64,000 bases of DNA from Pseudomonas sp. Irchel 3E20 (lineage in GTDB: Bacteria; Pseudomonadota; Gammaproteobacteria; Pseudomonadales; Pseudomonadaceae), in the NCBI RefSeq assembly GCF_900187645.1, contig NZ_FYEE01000011.1, positions 1 to 64,000 of the forward strand, read 5' to 3'. A program made the position numbers and the translations under genes. Positions 60,293-64,000 of the stretch are shown here, one piece after another. Numbering within the stretch: the first letter of the stretch is position 1; every line of letters begins with the position of its first letter. The notes under the pieces are model-generated. The model did no database searches and was not told the origin of the DNA. It was given only the letters and a program-made list of their open reading frames with translations.

Positions 60293-62190
60293 GCGCTTTG
60301 CTCCAACTGACGGCCCGCGCCGCGTTTTTTCAAATGAATCATCAACAGTGAGATGGCCGCCGGGGTAACGCCGGGAATACGCGAGGCCTGGCCCAGGGTT
60401 TCTGGCCGCGTGGCGCCGAGCTTGCTCTGGATCTCTTTGGATAGACCGGAAATGCCGGTGTAGTCGATATCCACAGGCAACTTGGTGTTCTCACTGGCGC
60501 GCAGGCGAGCGATTTCATCCTGTTGACGATCGATGTAGCCGGCGTACTTGGTCTTGATTTCGACCTGCTCGGCGACCTGGGGGTCTTCTGCACCTTGGCC
60601 GGTCACCTCGACCAAACCCGCGTAGTCGATTTCCGGCCGGCTTAGGAGATTGAGCAGGTTGTATTCATGGGTCAGCGGCGTGCCGAATTTTTCGGCAATG
60701 GCATCGCCCTGCTCGGTGCCCGGGCGCACCCAGGTGCTTTTCAGGCGCTGCTCTTCGAGTTCGATGCTTTCGCGCTTTTTGCAGAAAGCCGCCCAACGCA
60801 CATCGTCCACCAAGCCCAGTTCGCGACCTTTTTCGGTCAGGCGTAAGTCGGCATTGTCCTCACGCAGGATCAAACGGTACTCGGCCCGGGACGTGAACAT
60901 CCGATACGGTTCCTGGGTACCCAGGGTAATCAGGTCGTCGACCAATACGCCGATGTAGGCTTCGTCACGGCGCGGGCACCAACTGTCCTTGCCCTGGGCA
61001 CGCAGTGCCGCGTTCGCCCCGGCGAGCAAACCTTGGGCGCCGGCCTCTTCGTAGCCAGTGGTGCCGTTGATTTGCCCAGCGAAGAACAAACCGCCAATAA
61101 CTTTGGTTTCCAGGCTGTACTTCAGGTCCCGCGGGTCGAAGTAGTCGTACTCGATGGCGTAGCCAGGACGGACGATATGGGCGTTTTCCATGCCGCGGAT
61201 CGATTGCACGATCTGCAATTGCACATCGAACGGCAGGGATGTGGATATCCCGTTCGGGTACAACTCATGAGTGGTCAGGCCTTCGGGTTCGATAAAGACC
61301 TGATGGCTTTCCTTGTCGGCAAAGCGGTGGATCTTGTCTTCGATCGACGGGCAGTAACGCGGGCCGATGCCTTCGATCTCGCCTGCGGCGGAATACATCG
61401 GTGAACGATCGAGGTTCGCGGCGATGATTTCGTGGGTGCGTGCGTTGGTGTGGGTGATCCAGCAACTGACCTGTTTGGGATGCTGTTCCTTGGAACCCAT
61501 GAACGACATCACCGGGATTGGCGTATCACCCGGTTGTTCGGTCATCACCGAGAAATCCACGGAGCGCCCGTCTATTCGCGGCGGCGTCCCGGTTTTCAGG
61601 CGCCCAACCCGCAGCGGCAGTTCACGCAGGCGACGAGCCAGGGCAATGGAGGGCGGATCACCTGCACGGCCGCCCGAGTAATTCTGCAAACCGATGTGGA
61701 TAAGTCCACCCAGGAAGGTGCCAGTGGTCAGTACCACGGCGTCGGCAAAGAAGCGCAGGCCCATTTGAGTCACAACGCCGCGCACCTGGTCCTGCTCGAC
61801 GATCAAGTCATCGGCGGCTTGTTGAAATATCCACAGGTTGGGTTGGTTTTCCAGGGTTTCACGCACCGCAGCCTTGTAGAGCACACGGTCAGCCTGGGCG
61901 CGGGTAGCCCGCACGGCTGGGCCTTTGCGGCTGTTCAACACGCGGAACTGGATACCACCTTTATCGGTGGCCATGGCCATCGCGCCGCCGAGGGCGTCGA
62001 TCTCCTTGACCAGGTGGCTTTTGCCAATGCCACCAATGGCAGGGTTGCAACTCATCGCACCGAGGGTTTCCACGTTGTGCGTCAGCAACAGGGTTTTTGC
62101 CCCCATGCGTGCTGATGCCAGTGCTGCCTCGGTACCGGCATGACCGCCGCCGATGACGATCACTTCAAAACGGGAAGGGAAATCCACCAC
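60289..62190 (-). CDS. mnmG: tRNA uridine-34 carboxymethylaminomethyl-modifying enzyme MnmG
   Basis: A 633-residue FAD/NADH enzyme that, with MnmE, places the cmnm5 group on wobble uridine 34 of several tRNAs. It has FAD fingerprint VIGGGHAGTEAALASARMG, SCNPAIGGIGKSHLVKEIDALGG, and the second signature GLFFAGQINGTTGYEEAGAQGLLAG. The start is GTG at 62190 (a GTG at 62187 also fits). The upstream region carries the AT-rich, DnaA-box cluster, the same position that oriC occupies relative to mnmG in E. coli. Confidence 0.96.
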   Translation of the reverse strand: MVDFPSRFEVIVIGGGHAGTEAALASARMGAKTLLLTHNVETLGAMSCNPAIGGIGKSHLVKEIDALGGAMAMATDKGGIQFRVLNSRKGPAVRATRAQADRVLYKAAVRETLENQPNLWIFQQAADDLIVEQDQVRGVVTQMGLRFFADAVVLTTGTFLGGLIHIGLQNYSGGRAGDPPSIALARRLRELPLRVGRLKTGTPPRIDGRSVDFSVMTEQPGDTPIPVMSFMGSKEQHPKQVSCWITHTNARTHEIIAANLDRSPMYSAAGEIEGIGPRYCPSIEDKIHRFADKESHQVFIEPEGLTTHELYPNGISTSLPFDVQLQIVQSIRGMENAHIVRPGYAIEYDYFDPRDLKYSLETKVIGGLFFAGQINGTTGYEEAGAQGLLAGANAALRAQGKDSWCPRRDEAYIGVLVDDLITLGTQEPYRMFTSRAEYRLILREDNADLRLTEKGRELGLVDDVRWAAFCKKRESIELEEQRLKSTWVRPGTEQGDAIAEKFGTPLTHEYNLLNLLSRPEIDYAGLVEVTGQGAEDPQVAEQVEIKTKYAGYIDRQQDEIARLRASENTKLPVDIDYTGISGLSKEIQSKLGATRPETLGQASRIPGVTPAAISLLMIHLKKRGAGRQLEQSA

Positions 62191-62760
62191 GCACCTCGTG
62201 CCTGCTTCAGTTAGGTAATCAGGAATAGTTTAGAGCTTGGTATCTGGACCAAGGCGGCAAGTATAGGGACTTCCCCCCTCCTAAAGAACCCTTTGCACAA
62301 AATTTAACCAGCTGTGGAAAACTCGAGGTTATAGAAATTAAAAAGAAAGAAATTTATTAAATCTTTGTTTTTATGTTTATTTATACTGAGGCGTGTTTCT
62401 GTGGATAAATCGCTGTAAGCCTTTATATTCGTAATGTACAGAGATTCAAAACCCTGTGGTCATGTGACCAAGAGCCCCTTGGATAACCGGTGTAAGCCTG
62501 TGGATTAAAGAGGTGATTATCCACAGGGCAGGTTATCTCCACATTTTAGGCCCTGTTATCAACTGGCCTTAACGGCAGTTATTCACAGGGCTTAATCCGC
62601 AGAAAAGCTGCAAACGGGTACAAATCGCAGGCACGCAAACGCTGCCTCAGGCGCGGCAGGCTGTAAAAAATGGAGGAGGGGGTGGCACGGTGCCCTGCAA
62701 TTGCAGCAATACCGCGGCTCAGTTACGCCACATTGCTGGAATTTGCAGGGTAGATGAGGG
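62191..62760. other. 570-bp non-coding region between mnmE and mnmG with DnaA boxes and AT-rich block
   Basis: Perfect DnaA-box 9-mers occur at 62400-62408 (TGTGGATAA) and 62517-62525 (TTATCCACA). One-mismatch relatives lie at 62313, 62499 and 62579. The block 62329-62392 is almost pure A/T in a GC-rich chromosome and could unwind easily. Together they resemble an origin or a DnaA-regulated promoter for mnmG. No open frame with coding character was seen. Confidence 0.7.
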
Positions 62761-64000
62761 CTATTTACCGATACAGAAGCTGGAAAAGATCCTTCCCAGC
62801 AAGTCGTCCGAGCTAAAAGCGCCGGTGATTTCCGCCAGGGACTGCTGAGCCTGACGCAGATCCTCTGCCAGCAACTCCCCTGCTCCCGCCAGGGTCAGTT
62901 GCGCCCGGCCGTGCTCAAGGGATGCGCTGGCGTGGCGCAGGGCCTCCAGGTGGCGCCGGCGGGCGCTAAAGCTACTTTCCGAGGTCTGCTCGTAGCCCAT
63001 GCAGGCTTTGAGGTGCTCGCGTAGCAGCTCCAGGCCCATACCTGCGGACTTGGCACTCAGGCTAAGGGTGACATGGCCATCGTGGCTAACTTCCATGGCG
63101 ATGGCCTCGCCGGTCAGGTCGGCTTTGTTGCGAATCAAGGTGACTTTCGCAGGGTCGGGGCGGGTTTCCAGGAATTCCGGCCACAGCGCAAACGGATCTG
63201 CGGCTTCAGGTGCGGTGGCATCGACCACCAACAACACCCGATCGGCCTCGCCAATGGCCTTCAAGGCCCGTTCCACGCCAATTTTTTCGACCTGGTCATC
63301 GGTGTCACGCAGCCCGGCGGTATCAACCACATGCAGGGGCATGCCATCGATGTGGATATGTTCGCGCAGGATGTCGCGGGTGGTGCCGGCAATCTCAGTC
63401 ACGATGGCGGCTTCGCGCCCGGCCAGGGCATTGAGCAGGCTGGATTTGCCGGCGTTGGGCCGGCCAGCGATGACCACTGTCATGCCATCACGCAGCAACG
63501 CGCCCTGCCCGGCTTCGCGCAGGACGGTGGATAACTCGTCGCGCACGGCGTCCAGCATGCTTAGCACGTGGCCATCGGCGAGGAAGTCGATCTCTTCTTC
63601 CGGGAAATCGATGGCGGCTTCGACGTAGATCCGTAGCGCAATCAACTGCTCGGTCAGGCTATGGACCCGTTGGGAAAACGCGCCTTGTAGAGAACGAAGG
63701 GCATTGCGTGCAGCCTGGGCGGAGCTGGCTTCAATCAAGTCCGCGATGGCTTCGGCCTGGGCCAGGTCCAGTTTGTCGTTGAGAAAGGCTCGCTCACTGA
63801 ACTCCCCGGGCCGGGCCAGGCGACAGCCCAGTTCCAGGCAACGGCGCAGCAGCATGTCCAGAACCACGGGGCCGCCATGACCTTGCAGTTCCAGCACATC
63901 TTCGCCGGTAAATGAGTTCGGCCCCGGGAAGTACAGCGCGATGCCCTCGTCCAACACATCGCCCTCGGCATTGAGGAAAGGGCCGTAGTGGGCAAAGCGC
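62761..64000 (-). CDS. mnmE: tRNA modification GTPase MnmE, 5' end cut by the window edge
   Basis: The C-terminal ~413 residues of MnmE (about 456 in full), the GTPase partner of MnmG. Visible are the end of the folate-binding domain (FTGEDVLELQGHGGPVVLDMLL), the helical domain and the inserted G domain: GRPNAGKSSLLNAL (P-loop), DTAGLRDTDD (G3) and NKADL (G4). The C-terminal FCIGK holds the essential Cys. The frame remains open to the last base of the window. It is read in the same direction as mnmG but separated by the 570-bp DnaA-box region. Confidence 0.96.
   Translation of the reverse strand, partial: RFAHYGPFLNAEGDVLDEGIALYFPGPNSFTGEDVLELQGHGGPVVLDMLLRRCLELGCRLARPGEFSERAFLNDKLDLAQAEAIADLIEASSAQAARNALRSLQGAFSQRVHSLTEQLIALRIYVEAAIDFPEEEIDFLADGHVLSMLDAVRDELSTVLREAGQGALLRDGMTVVIAGRPNAGKSSLLNALAGREAAIVTEIAGTTRDILREHIHIDGMPLHVVDTAGLRDTDDQVEKIGVERALKAIGEADRVLLVVDATAPEAADPFALWPEFLETRPDPAKVTLIRNKADLTGEAIAMEVSHDGHVTLSLSAKSAGMGLELLREHLKACMGYEQTSESSFSARRRHLEALRHASASLEHGRAQLTLAGAGELLAEDLRQAQQSLAEITGAFSSDDLLGRIFSSFCIGK

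Overview
The window looks like the replication-origin-proximal part of a chromosome from the Pseudomonas fluorescens group. The evidence is high GC with strong C/G third-position bias, REP/REPIN repeats of the Pseudomonas type, and a gene order on the right that matches the Pseudomonas origin neighbourhood (mnmE, mnmG, rsmG, parA, parB, atpIBEFHAGDC, glmU, a DeoR regulator, glmS). Two near-perfect parS sites and many DnaA-box 9-mers agree with this position. No rRNA, tRNA, CRISPR array, prophage or insertion sequence was seen.

Layout, left to right. (1) 1-8051: the C-terminal part of a giant type I-secreted RTX adhesin (LapA-like), opening with nearly identical 639-bp tandem repeats, then Calx-beta/cadherin-like domains, a VWA domain and RTX nonapeptides. 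(2) 8201-10859: a small conserved protein, pyridoxal kinase PdxY, a DUF3301 protein and a class D beta-lactamase. (3) 10914-17156: a zinc-starvation island. Two COG0523 metallochaperone GTPases diverge from folE2, a gamma-carbonic-anhydrase-like gene, a dihydroorotase paralogue and a core-less threonyl-tRNA-synthetase relative, with two Zur-box-like palindromes between them. (4) 17196-22502: a DUF3617 protein, cardiolipin synthase, a cyclopropane-fatty-acid synthase-like enzyme, and a bufferin-type copper peptide operon (Cys-rich precursor, MNIO enzyme, HvfC/BufC partner). (5) 22793-28511: a six-gene operon related to E. coli ynbABCD that encodes most of a phospholipid pathway (acyltransferase, CDP-diglyceride synthase, CDP-alcohol transferase, PAP2 plus dual-specificity phosphatase, hydrolase plus methyltransferase). 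Its product is unknown, and it is my main candidate for an undescribed system. (6) 28588-31912: a TPR-like protein and a DUF3142 lipoprotein, overlapping. (7) 32052-46379: a D-rhamnan (common polysaccharide antigen/A-band) locus with rmd, gmd, wbpW, wzm, wzt, wbpX, wbpY and wbpZ on the plus strand. A divergent operon carries two paralogous glycosyltransferases (one fused to a methyltransferase) and an OafA-type acyltransferase, which probably decorate or cap the chain. (8) 46432-62190: glmS, glmR, glmU, the full ATP synthase operon, parAB, rsmG and mnmG, all on the minus strand. (9) 62191-62760: a non-coding region with an AT-rich block and a DnaA-box cluster, then the 3' part of mnmE.

Working together, much of the window serves the cell envelope: a surface adhesin, O-polysaccharide synthesis and export, amino-sugar supply (GlmS/GlmU), membrane lipid synthesis and modification, and the proton-driven ATP synthase. 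Two metal modules (zinc sparing, copper buffering) and the chromosome segregation/origin module are set between them. Positions, reading frames and motifs were read from the sequence. Functional names rest on recognised family features, and no database search was run.
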